From: a bacterium
GTDB lineage: Bacteria; Zhuqueibacterota; Zhuqueibacteria; Oleimicrobiales; Geothermoviventaceae
DNA: 64,000 nucleotides
Assembly (NCBI GenBank): GCA_028275345.1
Contig: JAPWUV010000013.1
Location: 33,210-97,209 of the forward strand
Direction of reading: 5' to 3'
Made by a program: the position numbers and the translations under genes. Under the pieces are notes generated by a model, which saw only the letters and a program-made list of their open reading frames with translations, ran no database searches and was not told where the DNA came from. Positions 1-9,800 of the stretch are shown one piece after another. How positions within the stretch are numbered: position 1 is the first letter of the stretch; every line of letters begins with the position of its first letter.

Positions 1-759
1 GAGGTCGGGTGGGCGACGGGATCGGTAGTGCTGCGGCACCTGCGCACGCGGGCGGTGCTGCAGGCCGATACGGTCGTCTACTACCGCGCCAGAGGCGTTG
101 CCGAGGGCCACGGTTCGCCGCGGATCGTGCAGGAGGATTCGACCGGAGTGCCCGTATTCACCCTGACGGGACGCACCGTGCGTTGGCTCGACGATTCGCG
201 CCTCTTTCAAGCGGAGGGGCAGGTTCGAATCGAGCAGGCTGGGTCGTGGGCAACTTGCGATAGCCTCCACTTCTGGAGATCCAAGAATGTGGCTGTCCTG
301 GCGGGCAATCCCACGACCTGGCGGCGCTGGGAGAGGATGACGGGTGAGAGGATGGAGTGGCACTTCGCCCAGGACTCCCTTCGCGAAGTGCATGTATGGG
401 GGAAGGCGACCGTAGTGAGCGAAGGGGATACGCTCAGGCCCGGGACGCGCCAGAACCGGGTGCAAGGGGACACGATCCGCATCCTCTTCGCCTCCGGAGA
501 CCCCCGTCAGGTGGAGGTGGAAGGGCGAGCAACGGCCCTGTATTACGTCTTCGAGAAGACGGAACCGAAAGGCGCGAACTGGGTGCTCGGAGACCGCATT
601 CGAGCCTGGATCGAGAATGGGCGGGTGGAGCGGATGGAAGTGATCGGGGCTCCGGAAGCAGCGGAGGGGAAATACTATCCGGAGCGGATTGTCAGCCTTG
701 CCCGGCAGGAGTCGGTCGTGCCGGAAAGGCCTTTGCCGAGCCGAGAGAGAGGGCTATGA
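1..759 (+). CDS. OstA/LptA-like LPS-transport protein (5' truncated)
   Basis: The reading frame is open from the first base, so the N-terminus and any signal peptide lie outside the window; 252 residues are visible. The sequence is a run of short beta-strand repeats of the type seen in OstA/LptA/LptC proteins: a strand pair, then 'CDSLHFW', then 'GNP' or 'GKATV' turns. In the Lpt pathway such proteins form the periplasmic beta-jellyroll bridge that carries lipopolysaccharide from the inner to the outer membrane. The stop overlaps the start of lptB in an ATGA arrangement, which supports translational coupling and the Lpt assignment. Whether it is LptA, LptC or a fusion cannot be settled from the fragment. 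Confidence 0.75.
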   Translation, partial: EVGWATGSVVLRHLRTRAVLQADTVVYYRARGVAEGHGSPRIVQEDSTGVPVFTLTGRTVRWLDDSRLFQAEGQVRIEQAGSWATCDSLHFWRSKNVAVLAGNPTTWRRWERMTGERMEWHFAQDSLREVHVWGKATVVSEGDTLRPGTRQNRVQGDTIRILFASGDPRQVEVEGRATALYYVFEKTEPKGANWVLGDRIRAWIENGRVERMEVIGAPEAAEGKYYPERIVSLARQESVVPERPLPSRERGL

Positions 760-1547
760 GCACGGCGTACCCTGTGGAGGAGCTGATTGCCATGCCCGGG
801 GAAGCTCCCTTGCGGGAGAGGGCCGTGTTGCGGGCCGAGGGCTTGGTGAAGGTCTACGGCAAGCGCAAGGTTGTGAACCAGGTGAATCTGATTGTGCGGC
901 AGGGGGAAATCGTAGGCCTTCTCGGGCCGAATGGGGCGGGCAAGACCACCACCTTCTACATGATCACGGGGCTGATCCGGCCGACGGCGGGACGCATCTA
1001 CCTGGATGACCAAGACATCACCTCGTTGCCTATGTACCGGCGGGCCCGCCTGGGGATCGGTTACCTTTCCCAGGAAGCCAGCATTTTCCGCGGACTCACC
1101 GTGGAGCAGAATCTGATGGCTATCCTGGAGACGTTGCCTCTGTCGAAAGCGGAGCGGCAGGAACGGTTGCGGAGCCTGCTGGAAGAATTGAACGTGGCGC
1201 ATCTGGCCAAGAGCAAAGCGTACAATCTGTCCGGCGGGGAGCGGCGCCGCGTGGAGATTGCGCGCTCGCTGGTCACCCGCCCGCGTTTCATGCTTCTGGA
1301 CGAGCCCTTTGCGGGCGTGGATCCCATCGCCGTGGAGGACATCCAGCAAATCGTGCGGGACTTGAAGCGGCGGGGAATCGGTGTGCTCATCACCGATCAT
1401 AACGTGCACGAAACACTGTCCATCACGGATCGCGCCTATCTGCTGTATGAGGGAGTGGTGCTGAAGGAGGGGACGGCCGAGTTCCTGGCGAATGATCCGG
1501 AGGCGCGCCGGCTCTACCTCGGCGATCGTTTCCGCCTGGACCGCTAA
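756..1547 (+). CDS. lptB: LPS export ABC transporter ATP-binding protein LptB
   Basis: A 263-residue ABC ATPase with Walker [17 protein letters not shown], signature LSGGERRR, Walker [14 protein letters not shown] and the H-loop '[10 protein letters not shown]' typical of LptB. It powers extraction of LPS from the inner membrane together with LptF/LptG, which are not in this window. The ATG at 756 overlaps the upstream stop by 4 bp. This start gives about 20 extra residues before the first beta-strand compared with E. coli LptB (241 residues), so an internal ATG at 792 is possible. The family assignment is secure. Confidence 0.95.
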   Translation: MSTAYPVEELIAMPGEAPLRERAVLRAEGLVKVYGKRKVVNQVNLIVRQGEIVGLLGPNGAGKTTTFYMITGLIRPTAGRIYLDDQDITSLPMYRRARLGIGYLSQEASIFRGLTVEQNLMAILETLPLSKAERQERLRSLLEELNVAHLAKSKAYNLSGGERRRVEIARSLVTRPRFMLLDEPFAGVDPIAVEDIQQIVRDLKRRGIGVLITDHNVHETLSITDRAYLLYEGVVLKEGTAEFLANDPEARRLYLGDRFRLDR

Positions 1548-1652
1548 CGAGCGGACGGCCGAAGTGAGAAGTGAATCTCGGCAGCCATAGGACGAGGAAA
1601 GAGTGGGAGGAAGCGAGTTGCTCCAGGTGATGAGCAGGAAGGTGGTGCGGGC

Positions 1653-3113
1653 ATGGTAGGACTGTCGCAGAGGCTCCAGCTTCAGCAAAAGCAGTCGCCC
1701 CAGCAGGTTTTGCTCTCGACGCTGTTGCAGTTGCCCCTCATGGCGCTGGAGCAGAAAATCCGCCTCGAGCTGGAGACCAACCCGCTTCTCGAACTGGATA
1801 CCGAGCCGGAACTGGAAGAGAACGAGGAGATGGAGGAGGTCCTCGAGGAGGAGCCACTTCCCGAACTCGATGAGGAACGCGCGGAAGAGGCGGAGGAGGA
1901 AGAGGAAACGGTCCGGGAAGTGACCGAAGAGCCGCCGGCCGACGAGATCGATTGGGAGGAGATCCTCAACGACATCGACAACTACCAACCGTACATCCCG
2001 CGGGAGCGAGACACGGAGGAGTACGAACGGCCGGAGGTGCAGCAGGTCACGCTCACGGACCACCTGCTGGAGCAGCTTCGTTTGACCAACCTCAATGAGA
2101 CGGAGCGGCTCGTTGGGGAGTACATTATCTGGAATCTCAACGCCTCAGGCTATCTCACGATGGACGTGGAGAGCATCGCCGAGGCGCTCAATGTCGACGT
2201 GGAAACCGTGGAGAAGGTGCTGGAAGTGATCCAGCACTTCGATCCGCCGGGAATTGCCGCCCGGAATCTGCAGGAATGCCTCCTGATCCAGCTGATGGAG
2301 AAGCCAAATCGCGATGAGCTGGCTGTGGAGATCGTCCGGAATCACTTCGATGACCTGGTGAACCGACGGTTCGAGAAATTGGCCAAGCGCTTCAATGTGC
2401 CTCTGGAACGAATTGGCCAGGCTTTGGAGGAAATCCGAAAGCTCAATCCCAAACCGGGCGAAGGATACGTTTCCATCGAGAGCCAGTACGTGGTGCCGGA
2501 CCTCACGGTGACCAAAGAGAATGGCGAGTTCAAGATCACGCTGAACGACTGGAATATCCCCAACCTTCGCATCAACCAACAGTACCGCAGGCTCTTGCTG
2601 GACAAGAGCGGGAGCTCGCGGGAGGCGAGGGAGTACATCCGAAAGCGGCTGGAGTCGGCGCGATGGCTGATCAATTCCATTCATCAGAGACGAGCCACGA
2701 TCCTGCGCGTCATGGAGGCCATCGTGCGCAGACAACGCGATTTCTTCGAGAACGGCCCCGAGCACCTGAAACCGATGGTCCTGAAGGACATCGCGGACGA
2801 CATCGGCATGGATATCTCCACCGTCAGCCGGGTGACAAGCGGGAAGTACGTCCAGACGGATTGGGGCGTCTTTGAGCTGAAATACTTCTTCAGCGAGGGT
2901 CTGCGAAGCGACGACGGGGAAGAGGTCTCCAACAAGACCATCAAGCAGAGGATCCGGCAGATCATTGAGGAGGAGGACAAACGCCATCCCCTCAGCGACC
3001 AGGAGATCGCAGATCTTCTGAAGAAGGAGGGGCTGAACGTCGCACGTCGGACGGTGGCCAAGTATCGCGAGCAAATGAACATTCCCGTGGCCCGCCTTCG
3101 CCGCGGCCTGTGA
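1653..3113 (+). CDS. rpoN: RNA polymerase sigma-54 factor
   Basis: A 486-residue RpoN. Region I at the N-terminus is rich in Gln and Leu ([19 protein letters not shown]) and is followed by an acidic region II of Glu runs (about residues 45-100), then the core-binding domain. The C-terminus carries the diagnostic RpoN box, [10 protein letters not shown], about 15 residues from the end. It directs polymerase to -24/-12 promoters that need AAA+ activators. The position after lptB matches the common lptB-rpoN order in bacteria. No convincing -24/-12 promoter was found by eye in this window. Confidence 0.97.
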   Translation: MVGLSQRLQLQQKQSPQQVLLSTLLQLPLMALEQKIRLELETNPLLELDTEPELEENEEMEEVLEEEPLPELDEERAEEAEEEEETVREVTEEPPADEIDWEEILNDIDNYQPYIPRERDTEEYERPEVQQVTLTDHLLEQLRLTNLNETERLVGEYIIWNLNASGYLTMDVESIAEALNVDVETVEKVLEVIQHFDPPGIAARNLQECLLIQLMEKPNRDELAVEIVRNHFDDLVNRRFEKLAKRFNVPLERIGQALEEIRKLNPKPGEGYVSIESQYVVPDLTVTKENGEFKITLNDWNIPNLRINQQYRRLLLDKSGSSREAREYIRKRLESARWLINSIHQRRATILRVMEAIVRRQRDFFENGPEHLKPMVLKDIADDIGMDISTVSRVTSGKYVQTDWGVFELKYFFSEGLRSDDGEEVSNKTIKQRIRQIIEEEDKRHPLSDQEIADLLKKEGLNVARRTVAKYREQMNIPVARLRRGL

Positions 3114-3156
3114 GAGGCGCGGAGAGGAGGGTCCAGAGATAGGGGTGAGATCTCCC

Positions 3157-3696
3157 ATGAAGAAGTTCTCTTTCCACGCAACTACGATCATCGGCGTCCG
3201 GCGCAACGGCCAGGTGGCCCTGGGTGGCGACGGGCAGGTCACCTACGGAGAGACCATCGTGAAGCATGGGGCGCGGAAGGTCCGCAAAGTGTACGAGGGC
3301 CGCGTCCTGGCCGGGTTTGCGGGCTCGGCCGCCGACGCCTTCACCCTCTTCGAGCGTTTCGAGGAGAAGCTGGAACAGTACAAGGGCAATCTGGGGCGGG
3401 CTGCAGTGGAGCTGGCCAAGGATTGGCGCACCGACCGCTACCTGCGCCGCCTGGAGGCCCAACTCATCGTGATGGATCGCGAGAAGACCTACCTCATCTC
3501 CGGCAACGGCGATGTGCTGGAGCCGGATGATGAGATTGTGGCCATCGGCACCGGTGGCGGGTACGCCACGGCCGCAGCCCGAGCCCTTCTTCGGCACACG
3601 AACTTGAGCGCAGAAGAGATCGTTCGGGAGGCTTTGCAAATTGCTGCGGGCATCTGCATCTATACCAACGGGAACTTCACCATTGAGAAGCTTTGA
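3157..3696 (+). CDS. hslV: ATP-dependent protease proteolytic subunit HslV
   Basis: Peptidase of the HslUV (ClpQY) protease, 179 residues. The mature N-terminal threonine nucleophile is in the '[12 protein letters not shown]' segment near residue 9, so a short propeptide is removed. 'GGDGQVTYG' and the C-terminal 'NGNFTIEKL' follow the family pattern. ATG at 3157 was chosen over GTG at 3145 because GGGGTGA (3142-3148) is well placed upstream and would overlap the earlier start. It lies 43 bp after rpoN and 73 bp before hslU, its obligate ATPase partner. Confidence 0.96.
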   Translation: MKKFSFHATTIIGVRRNGQVALGGDGQVTYGETIVKHGARKVRKVYEGRVLAGFAGSAADAFTLFERFEEKLEQYKGNLGRAAVELAKDWRTDRYLRRLEAQLIVMDREKTYLISGNGDVLEPDDEIVAIGTGGGYATAAARALLRHTNLSAEEIVREALQIAAGICIYTNGNFTIEKL

Positions 3697-3769
3697 CGAG
3701 GAACTCGAGCACTGGTCGGGGGTGGAAGCGGAGCCGCAGCTACCTCGGCGAGAGGACCGCCTCAGCCGC

Positions 3770-5128
3770 ATGCGGGACCTCACGCCGGAAGAGATCGTGC
3801 GGGAGCTCGACAAGTACGTGGTCGGGCAAGAGAAGGCCAAGAAGTCGGTGGCCATTGCCTTGCGCAACCGGTGGAGGCGCCTGCAGGTGCCGGAGGGGCT
3901 CCGCGAAGAGATCATGCCCAATAACATCATCCTCATCGGTCCCACGGGCGTGGGCAAGACGGAGATCGCGCGCCGCTTAGCCCGCCTGGCTAACGCTCCG
4001 TTCATCAAGGTGGAGGCCTCCAAGTACACCGAAGTCGGTTACGTGGGCCGGGATGTGGAATCGATCATCCGGGACCTCACGGACATTGCGGTCAACATGG
4101 TCCGCAATGAGAGGATGGAAGAAGTCCGTCCGGTCGCGGAGACGATCGCCACCCGGCGGCTCCTGAGCATCCTTCACCCCCCACCCAGACGGCGGCGTCG
4201 ACGGGCCGTCCCGGAAGAAGGCGGTCGCGACGAGCGCCGGGAACGATGGCTCCGATCTTTGGCCAAGCTGCGGGAAAAACTGCTGGCTGGCGAACTGAAC
4301 GATCGGTACGTGGAGCTGGAGGTCCCGGTCGAGACGCAACCGGTCATGCAGGTGGTCACGCCAATGGGGGTGGAGGAGCTCGGCATCAATTTCGATGAGA
4401 TGCTCGAGTCCGTCTTCCCTCGGCGGACCAAGCGCCGGAGGATGACCGTCCAGGAGGCCCACCGCTATCTCGTGCAGGAGGAGTCCCAGAAATTGGTGGA
4501 CATGGACGAGGTCGTACGCGAGGCGATCCAGCGCGTCGAGCAATCGGGCATCGTCTTTCTGGACGAGATCGACAAGCTCATCAGCACCGATGGCGGGGTG
4601 GGCCCGGACGTATCGCGCGAGGGGGTCCAGCGCGATCTTCTTCCCATTGTGGAAGGCTGCAGCGTGATGACCAAATACGGGATGGTGCGTACCGACCACA
4701 TCCTCTTCATCGCGGCCGGCGCATTTCACAATGCCAAACCCTCCGACTTGATCCCCGAGCTACAGGGTCGGTTCCCCATTCGCGTGGAGCTGCAGCCGCT
4801 CACCGCCGACGACTTCGTCCGTATCCTCACGGAACCGGAGAACGCATTGATCAAGCAGTACAAGGCGCTGCTGGCCACGGAGGGGATCGAAGTGCACTTC
4901 ACCGACGGGGCCATCCGCGAGATCGCGAAGACCGCAAGCGAAGTCAACGAGCGGGCGGAAGATATCGGCGCTCGCAGGCTGCACACGGTGATGACTACGC
5001 TGCTTGAGGATCTCCTCTTCAAGGCGCCCAACCTGCGGAAGAAGAGGGTAGTGATCGATCGGCGCAAAGTGCAGAAGGTGTTCAAAGAGATCGTCGAGGA
5101 CGAGGACCTGAGTCGCTACATCCTGTAG
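3770..5128 (+). CDS. hslU: HslUV protease ATPase subunit HslU
   Basis: AAA+ unfoldase that feeds substrates to HslV; 452 residues from the ATG at 3770, close to E. coli HslU (443). The N-terminus '[17 protein letters not shown]' and 'ALRNRWRR' match the family start. Walker A is GPTGVGKT, the pore-loop segment is GYVGRD, and Walker B is VFLDEIDK. The C-terminus 'SRYIL' corresponds to the tail that docks into HslV. The I-domain (about residues 115-240) contains a short basic stretch PRRRRRR. The frame is open further upstream to about 3641, but that part overlaps hslV and has no family similarity. Confidence 0.96.
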   Translation: MRDLTPEEIVRELDKYVVGQEKAKKSVAIALRNRWRRLQVPEGLREEIMPNNIILIGPTGVGKTEIARRLARLANAPFIKVEASKYTEVGYVGRDVESIIRDLTDIAVNMVRNERMEEVRPVAETIATRRLLSILHPPPRRRRRRAVPEEGGRDERRERWLRSLAKLREKLLAGELNDRYVELEVPVETQPVMQVVTPMGVEELGINFDEMLESVFPRRTKRRRMTVQEAHRYLVQEESQKLVDMDEVVREAIQRVEQSGIVFLDEIDKLISTDGGVGPDVSREGVQRDLLPIVEGCSVMTKYGMVRTDHILFIAAGAFHNAKPSDLIPELQGRFPIRVELQPLTADDFVRILTEPENALIKQYKALLATEGIEVHFTDGAIREIAKTASEVNERAEDIGARRLHTVMTTLLEDLLFKAPNLRKKRVVIDRRKVQKVFKEIVEDEDLSRYIL

Positions 5129-5140
5129 GAGGAGCCGGCC

Positions 5141-6058
5141 TTGAAAAGGGACTTCCTGGCGGTCACGGATTTGAGTCGCGAGGAAATCGAGCGCGTCTAC
5201 CACCTGAGCCGAGAACTGAAGGCGAAGCAGCGATCCGGGGAGCCCCATCCCCTTCTGCAGGGGAAGATCCTGGCGATGATCTTCCAGAAGCCGTCGGCGC
5301 GGACTCGCGTTTCCTTCGAAGCGGGGATGGTCCAGCTCGGGGGCCAAGCGATCTACTTGGCCCCGTCAGATATCCAGATGGGCAAGCGGGAGAGCACGGC
5401 GGACATTGCGCGGGTACTGAGCCGCTACTGCGATGCCATCATGGCCCGGGTCTTCAGCCACAACGACGTGGCGGAGCTGGCGGCGCATGCCTCCGTGCCG
5501 GTGATCAATGGTCTGAGCGACCTGCTCCATCCGTGTCAGGTGCTGTCGGATCTTTTCACGATCGGGGAGCATCTCGGTCGGACCGAGGACTTCGTCCTGG
5601 CCTGGGTCGGCGACGGTAACAACGTCTGCCATTCCTGGCTCAACATGTCCACCCGCTTCCGCTTCGCCCTGCGCTTGGCCATCCCGGAGGGTTACGATCC
5701 GGACGAGCAGCTTCTGGCAAACGCCAAGCGCGCCGGATTGAGTGAGATCGCCCTTTTCCGGGACCCAAGGGAGGCGGTGAAGGGCGCCGATGTGATCTAT
5801 ACCGACGTTTGGGCGAGCATGGGGCAGGAAGCCGAGGCGGAGCAGCGAAAGCTCGCGTTCCGCCGGTTTCAGGTGAATGAGGAATTGCTCGCTCACGCAG
5901 CTCCGGGCGCCAAGGTGATGCACTGTCTCCCCGCCCACCGGGGCGAAGAGGTCACCGATGGAGTGCTGGACGGACCTCAGTCCATTGTCTTCGATCAGGC
6001 GGAAAACCGCCTTCACGTGCAAAAGGCCTTGTTGGTATTTCTCCTGAAAGAGGCGTGA
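5141..6058 (+). CDS. argF: Ornithine carbamoyltransferase
   Basis: Transfers the carbamoyl group from carbamoyl phosphate to ornithine to give citrulline in arginine synthesis; 305 residues. Carbamoyl-phosphate loop 'SARTR' (usually STRTR), 'HPCQVLSDL', and the ornithine-side motif 'HCLPAHRGEEVTD' are all present. It starts with TTG at 5141, supported by a strong AGGAGG site (5128-5133) that also overlaps the hslU stop region, 12 bp from that gene. The 'HCLPAHRGEE' form separates OTCase from aspartate carbamoyltransferase. The SARTR variant is conservative and I expect an active enzyme. Confidence 0.94.
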   Translation: MKRDFLAVTDLSREEIERVYHLSRELKAKQRSGEPHPLLQGKILAMIFQKPSARTRVSFEAGMVQLGGQAIYLAPSDIQMGKRESTADIARVLSRYCDAIMARVFSHNDVAELAAHASVPVINGLSDLLHPCQVLSDLFTIGEHLGRTEDFVLAWVGDGNNVCHSWLNMSTRFRFALRLAIPEGYDPDEQLLANAKRAGLSEIALFRDPREAVKGADVIYTDVWASMGQEAEAEQRKLAFRRFQVNEELLAHAAPGAKVMHCLPAHRGEEVTDGVLDGPQSIVFDQAENRLHVQKALLVFLLKEA

Positions 6059-6234
6059 GCTAACCTCCTGGGCGGCTTCGACCAAGCTCCGGCTTCTGCG
6101 CAGCCGGGCGGGCGGGGAGCGAGATTCTGGCCGGAGCGGTCGCATCGGTGCCGTGGGGCTTCCCTCGCTTTCCGCATGCTGAGGTTGGGGAGGCCAAGGG
6201 CGCGGCAGGACGGTCTTGGGAACGGGAGCCTGGA

Positions 6235-7239
6235 ATGCAGGGATTCGAGCTTCCGAGGCTGGAGGAGAAAGAGGTAGAGGCGGTTCTCTTCTCGCCGGCT
6301 TACGAGGATCGGTGGGATCAGTTCGTCCGCGGAGCGAATAACGGCACGCTATTCCATCTACGCCGCTTCCTGAGCTACCACCCACAGGGACGTTTCCAGG
6401 ACCACTCCCTCCTGTTCTTCAAGGAAGGGAGGCTGTTGTCTGTGTTTCCGGCGGTGGAGTTGCATCGGGACGGCAGGCGCGTGCTCGTGAGCCACGCGGG
6501 GGCATCGTACGGCGGCTTTGTGGTCCGCAGCGATCTGTCCCTGCGCGATGCCTTCCGGCTTGTGTGGGCCCTCGATCGCTACGCCCAGCGTCAGGGATTC
6601 GATGCGGTGGAAATCACCGAGCCGCCGATGATTTACCTTCAGCGGCCCAGCAACTACCTGGACTTCGCCCTCATGCAGACGGGTTTCGCGTACAAGAAAC
6701 GCGAGGTTTCCAGCGTTGTGCCCCTGGACTTCGGGCCCGACGATGTGTTCTCGGTGTTCGCGGAGAGCTCCCGCCGCGCAGTGCGGCGCGCGATGAAATC
6801 CCAGCTGGTCGTGAGGCAATCGGAGGACTTCGAGAGGTTCTACCAGATCCTCAAGAAGAATCTCAAACTGCGGCACAATGTGCAGCCGACGCACTCGCTG
6901 GGGGAGCTCCTCCGTCTGAAAGAGCTGTTCCCCGAGGAGATCCAGCTCTACGCCGCTTATCTTGGCTCCACGATGGTAGCGGGGGTGGTGCAGTTCGTCT
7001 GTAATCCGAGAGTCACCTTGGCCTTCTACATCAGCCATGACGAAGACTACCGGGAGTACCGGGGCGTCAATTTGCTCTTCTACGAAATCATCCGGAAGGC
7101 GGTGCTGGACGGCTTCCGTTTCCTGGACTTCGGCATCTTCACTGTGAACATGGATCCGAACTGGGGTTTGGCCCGCTTCAAGGAGAGCTTCGGGGCTCAG
7201 GGGGTGTTCCGCGACACCTGGCAGAAAGTCTACTGCTGA
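6235..7239 (+). CDS. FemAB-like GNAT-fold acyltransferase
   Basis: A 334-residue protein with the two-lobed FemAB/GNAT plan: the N-terminal half reads 'LFHLRRFLSYHP...', the C-terminal half contains 'GVVQFVCNPRVTLAFYISH', and it ends 'FLDFGIFT...NWGLARFKESFG'. That C-terminal pattern is typical of FemAB-related proteins in polysaccharide-synthesis loci (PEP-CTERM/EpsI-associated types), which transfer an aminoacyl or acyl group to cell-wall or surface-glycan precursors. Start ATG 6235 has GGGAG (6224-6228) at good spacing. Three glycosyltransferases follow, consistent with envelope glycan synthesis. Donor and acceptor cannot be read from sequence. Confidence 0.75.
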   Translation: MQGFELPRLEEKEVEAVLFSPAYEDRWDQFVRGANNGTLFHLRRFLSYHPQGRFQDHSLLFFKEGRLLSVFPAVELHRDGRRVLVSHAGASYGGFVVRSDLSLRDAFRLVWALDRYAQRQGFDAVEITEPPMIYLQRPSNYLDFALMQTGFAYKKREVSSVVPLDFGPDDVFSVFAESSRRAVRRAMKSQLVVRQSEDFERFYQILKKNLKLRHNVQPTHSLGELLRLKELFPEEIQLYAAYLGSTMVAGVVQFVCNPRVTLAFYISHDEDYREYRGVNLLFYEIIRKAVLDGFRFLDFGIFTVNMDPNWGLARFKESFGAQGVFRDTWQKVYC

Positions 7240-7423
7240 GCCCCTGCCGTTTGGGCGAGGGAGCCCCGGCCGTCGAGAGGTTCCGCCTGCTCGCCCGAAA
7301 CGGGTCCGGTAGAGAGGAGGAGAGGCCATCTTCATCCCGGACGTGGTGACTTGAAGCCAGGACTGCGGGTCCGGGGGTGTCCCTCCGGACTTTTCATTCT
7401 CGGGAAAGCGGAGCGGAAAACGG

Positions 7424-8524
7424 ATGCGCATCCTCCACATAGCCCCGCAAAACGTGGCTGGCGTGCCCATCACTTTCGTTCGCGCCGAAAGGCAGCTCGG
7501 ACACGAGAGCCGGCTCATCACCCTGTATCGTGACCCGCGAGGCTACGAGGAGGACATCTGCCTGGAGCTGCCCCTTTTCGATTCCGGAGTTGTTCGACTC
7601 GCCAAGCGGCTGTTTGCGCCTCCGGAGCGACTGGATGTCTCGTGCGACGCTCGACAGCCCCGTGGCCGCCCGCCCGTCTGGGAGCCCAGGTTCGCCGAGC
7701 GGCTTCTGCTTCGTCTCCGAGAGGGGATTTGGAAGTCCAAAGTGGAGCGGACCCTGACGGAGATCGACGCGGACTCTTTCGACTTGATCCAGTACGACGG
7801 GGGACTCGACTTCTTCCGCGATGGGCGGGTGGCGCGTCGGTTCAAGTCGCTGGGGAAACGGATCGTGTGCTGCTACACAGGCAGCGATCTGCGGACCCGA
7901 GGCGTGATTGCTGCGGTGGACGGCTTAGCCGATCTACGCGCGACCGTGGAATACGATCACAAGCGCCTGTACCCCGGGATCATGCACGTTTTCTTTCCGT
8001 TCGAGCCCGAGAGGATGCCGGCCAGGCGAAGGCTCGACGACGGGAAATTGAGGATCGGGCATGCCCCTTCTGTGCGCCGGGCGAAGGGGACCGCGCGGAT
8101 CCTCCAAGCCCTCCGGACGCTCAGGGAACGGTATCCTCAGCTCGAAATTGTTCTCATCGAAGGGTTGCCCCATGCTCGGGCCCTGGAACTCAAGTCCCTC
8201 TGCGACATCTTCGTGGATCAGATCGGGGATCTCGGGTACGGCATCAATTCCCTTGAGGCGCTGGCCATGGGCATCCCGGTAGCCACATCTCTGGCCCCGG
8301 GCTTCGCCGAGGAATATGCCGACCATCCCTTTGTGGCGGTCACGGCAGAGAATCTGGAGAGCCAGCTGGAGCGGCTCATCCTGGATGCGGATCTGCGCGC
8401 CGCCCTCGGCGCGAAAGGGAAGGAGTGGGTGAGGCAGTACCACGATGCCCGACAGGTGGTTCGAAGGCTCCACGCAGCCCTCGGGGTCGGAAACGGATTG
8501 GTCCGGCATGATTCGGGCTTGTGA
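7424..8524 (+). CDS. GT-B fold glycosyltransferase
   Basis: A 366-residue protein beginning 'MRILHIAPQNVAGVP', a Rossmann start typical of GT-B enzymes. The C-terminal half has the nucleotide-sugar-binding region 'GYGINSLEALAMGIPVAT', matching the E-x7-E region of family 4 glycosyltransferases in a divergent form. It probably builds a surface polysaccharide or lipooligosaccharide, given the FemAB-like gene upstream and two more glycosyltransferases downstream. The acceptor and donor sugars are unknown. Confidence 0.78.
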   Translation: MRILHIAPQNVAGVPITFVRAERQLGHESRLITLYRDPRGYEEDICLELPLFDSGVVRLAKRLFAPPERLDVSCDARQPRGRPPVWEPRFAERLLLRLREGIWKSKVERTLTEIDADSFDLIQYDGGLDFFRDGRVARRFKSLGKRIVCCYTGSDLRTRGVIAAVDGLADLRATVEYDHKRLYPGIMHVFFPFEPERMPARRRLDDGKLRIGHAPSVRRAKGTARILQALRTLRERYPQLEIVLIEGLPHARALELKSLCDIFVDQIGDLGYGINSLEALAMGIPVATSLAPGFAEEYADHPFVAVTAENLESQLERLILDADLRAALGAKGKEWVRQYHDARQVVRRLHAALGVGNGLVRHDSGL

Positions 8525-8662
8525 GTGGGGATCATGGTCATTGGGGCAGGAGCCCGTCGCAGTCCCGGAAGTGGGAGGCGGTCTCGCGCCGACGTCGCTG
8601 AGGGCACGGGAACCCGGGGATGCCGGCTGGGCCTGTTCGGCGAGCAGTGTGGATTCGAGGCG

Positions 8663-9769
8663 ATGCGCATCCTCTTTGCCAATTCGATCCAGATGTTCGG
8701 CGGCGCTGAGGTGTGGTTCCTGCAGGTGGCGGAAGGCCTGCGCGCTAGGGGGCATTGGGTGGGACTTGTGTGCCGTCCCCACACCGAACTCGAGAAAAGG
8801 GCCTTACGAGCGGGAGTGCCGGTCATTCCGTTTCGCTTCGGTGCGGACGTGGGACCTCTGGCCGTGACGCGCGCCTTGCGGCTTTTACGCCGCCTGCATC
8901 CGGACATCATCTGCACCAATCAGGACAAGGAACTGCGGACCTTCGGTCTGGCCGCCAAAGTCACAGGGATCGGCCGAGTGGTTCACCGGCGGGCCATCGA
9001 CCATCCGTTAAAAAACAATCTTCGTTACCGCCTCACGTACACCTGGCTTGCCGATGTGGTGGTCGCCAATTCCTTCGCTACCCGGAGCACACTGGTGCGT
9101 AGCGCCCCGTGGCTGCGAAAGGCCCGAGTGGAGGTGATCTACAACGGGGTCGATCCGGGGCGCTTCGACGGGCCAGCCGCCGCTGAGCTTCGAAGCGAAT
9201 GGGGATGTGGCGAACAGGATTTTGTGGTGGGATTCGTCGGCCAATTGGACGAACGGAAGGGGATCTCCACTTTGCTGGAGGCCTTCGAGCGGGCGGCGGT
9301 CCTTCGGCCGGAGGTGCGCTTGATCCTGGTTGGGGAAGGCCCGCTGGCCCCGAGGGTCGCCGAGTTCCGGCGGAAGTCGGCCGCGGGCGATCGAATCTTG
9401 CCGCTCGGATTTCGGGAGGACATCCCCCGCATCATGCGATCGCTAGACCTTCTCGTTCTCCCCAGCCTCTGGGAGGGCTTCGGGATTGTCCTGATCGAGG
9501 CGATGGCGGCTCGCAAGCCGGTGGTGGCGACCTGCGTGAGCAGCATCCCGGAGATCGTGGTTTCCGGAGAGACGGGGTTCCTGGTGCCTCCTGAGGATCC
9601 GGAAGCGCTTTGCCAAGCCATCCTCCGGCTCGCGACGGATCGCAACCTGGCGGCGGAAATGGGCCGGCGCGGGAGAGAGCGGGTAGAGGCCAGCTTCAGC
9701 CTGTCGCGGATGCTGAGGAAGTGGGAGGAGCTGTTTCGCGAGGTAGCATCGGAGCGGCCCGGACGTTGA
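8663..9769 (+). CDS. Family 4 glycosyltransferase
   Basis: A 368-residue GT4 enzyme. The N-terminal acceptor lobe starts 'MRILFANSIQMFGGAEVW' with the glycine-rich GGAE loop. The C-terminal donor lobe holds 'VGFVGQLDERKG', 'LVGEGPLAPRV' and the E-x7-E element 'EGFGIVLIEAMAARKPVV'. Retaining enzymes of this class add hexoses to O-antigen or LPS core. I chose the ATG at 8663 because family similarity begins exactly there, although the frame extends 138 bp upstream and the GAGG at 8656-8659 is very close to the start. Confidence 0.88.
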   Translation: MRILFANSIQMFGGAEVWFLQVAEGLRARGHWVGLVCRPHTELEKRALRAGVPVIPFRFGADVGPLAVTRALRLLRRLHPDIICTNQDKELRTFGLAAKVTGIGRVVHRRAIDHPLKNNLRYRLTYTWLADVVVANSFATRSTLVRSAPWLRKARVEVIYNGVDPGRFDGPAAAELRSEWGCGEQDFVVGFVGQLDERKGISTLLEAFERAAVLRPEVRLILVGEGPLAPRVAEFRRKSAAGDRILPLGFREDIPRIMRSLDLLVLPSLWEGFGIVLIEAMAARKPVVATCVSSIPEIVVSGETGFLVPPEDPEALCQAILRLATDRNLAAEMGRRGRERVEASFSLSRMLRKWEELFREVASERPGR

Positions 9770-9800
9770 GCCTGGGGATGCGGAGTAGAACGAGCGCGTG

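Noticed and set aside
675..2063. Long open frame on the minus strand opposite lptB and rpoN
   Set aside because: Composition is dominated by Leu, Arg, His and Gln from the complement of real genes, with no motif and no start signal; lptB and rpoN on the + strand are certain.
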